From Chryseobacterium geocarposphaerae (GTDB taxonomy: Bacteria > Bacteroidota > Bacteroidia > Flavobacteriales > Weeksellaceae), in contig NZ_PGFD01000001.1 in assembly GCF_002797535.1 (NCBI RefSeq), positions 2,480,001 through 2,544,000 of the forward strand: 64,000 bases of DNA. The letters are read 5' to 3'. The first letter of the stretch is position 1. Each line of letters starts with the position of its first letter. The notes below the pieces were generated by a model, which worked only from the letters and a program-made list of their open reading frames with translations, made no database searches and was not told the DNA's origin. Positions 63,678-64,000 of the stretch are shown here, in pieces. The translations under genes were made by a program, and so were the position numbers.

Positions 63678-64000
63678 ATGGAAACCCAAAAATATACTCC
63701 AAAAAATAAAGTAAGAATCGTAACAGCTGCATCGTTATTCGATGGTCATGATGCTGCGATCAATATCATGCGTCGTGTGATTCAGGGAACGGGATGTGAA
63801 GTAATCCACCTTGGACACGACAAATCTGCAGAGGAAGTTGTTAACACAGCGATTCAGGAAGACGCCAATGCGATTGCTTTAACTTCTTATCAAGGCGGTC
63901 ACAATGAATATTTCAAATACATCTACGATCTTTTAAGAGAAAAAAATTCTCCGCAAATCAAAATTTTCGGTGGCGGTGGCGGTGTGATCCTGCCCGAAGA
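63678..64000 (+). CDS. icmF: IcmF-type isobutyryl-CoA mutase, N-terminal fragment cut by the window edge
   Basis: 107 codons of an open frame that runs off the window. The segment [17 protein letters not shown], followed by [27 protein letters not shown] and [11 protein letters not shown], is a cobalamin-binding domain of the IcmF/methylmalonyl-CoA mutase family; the DGHDAA form, here at the very N-terminus, is that of the fused IcmF enzymes, in which this domain comes first and is followed by a G-protein chaperone and the catalytic subunit. The rest must be checked downstream. A TATATTTG box lies at 63643-63650. Confidence 0.82.
   Translation, partial: METQKYTPKNKVRIVTAASLFDGHDAAINIMRRVIQGTGCEVIHLGHDKSAEEVVNTAIQEDANAIALTSYQGGHNEYFKYIYDLLREKNSPQIKIFGGGGGVILPE

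Noticed and set aside
1..64000. CRISPR arrays, tRNA or rRNA genes, insertion sequences, phage genes
   Set aside because: I saw no regularly spaced repeats, no tRNA cloverleaf signatures, no rRNA-like sequence, and no transposase or integrase in either strand; a covariance-model scan would be the decisive check for RNA genes.

Overview
The window is AT-rich chromosomal DNA from a member of the Bacteroidota, most likely a Chryseobacterium-like Flavobacteriales bacterium (Weeksellaceae). Evidence: promoters of the Bacteroidota type (TTTG, about 19 nt, TAnnTTTG), type IX secretion (T9SS) C-terminal sorting domains of both type A and type B, acidic lipoproteins, and families that are common in this group (DUF3667, the IgGFc-binding/gliding C-terminal proteins, and a short lipoprotein/secreted family I believe is DUF6759). 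Genus-level placement is inference from family content; no rRNA gene is present.

Layout. 0-10.8 kb: cell-envelope and housekeeping genes (OmpA-like lipoprotein, tilS, a DsbD-like reductase, a T9SS-secreted seven-repeat propeller protein, an ExbD, three small lipoprotein/hydrolase genes, a patatin, a DHH phosphoesterase). 11.0-18.9 kb: rpmH, ftsE, a minus-strand ribE-histidine kinase-trmN operon, pdxA, yceD(DUF177)-rpmF, and accB-accC. 19.0-22.1 kb: accessory insert behind accC, with a Crp-like regulator, an FAD monooxygenase, a decayed second copy of the accC 3' end, and a MACPF-domain lipoprotein. 22.3-23.5 kb: rocD. 23.7-37.5 kb: surface polysaccharide cluster with about ten glycosyltransferases, a polysaccharide deacetylase, a DUF6492-like protein, a propeller-like lipoprotein and a 51-residue protein. 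It includes a duplicated two-gene module. 37.7-41.9 kb: gltX, accA, tsf. 42.1-56.7 kb: four large paralogous T9SS type B surface proteins, each with its own promoter-like box and most with their own terminator, plus a T9SS type A VWA-domain protein nested between the first and second. 56.9-59.8 kb: small secreted proteins and trmB. 59.9-61.7 kb: rplM-rpsI-rpsB on the minus strand. 62.0-64.0 kb: DUF3667 protein, a small membrane protein, and the start of an IcmF-type mutase that runs off the window.

Themes. Three acetyl-CoA carboxylase subunits (accB, accC, accA) lie at two loci. The glycosyltransferase cluster probably decorates LPS or an exopolysaccharide, and the adhesin array places large repetitive proteins on the same surface. 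The most unusual points are the accC 3'-end duplication flanking the monooxygenase insert, the adhesin array with its nested VWA gene, the separation of tsf from rplM-rpsI-rpsB, the three scattered paralogues of one small secreted family, and the duplicated glycosyltransferase module.
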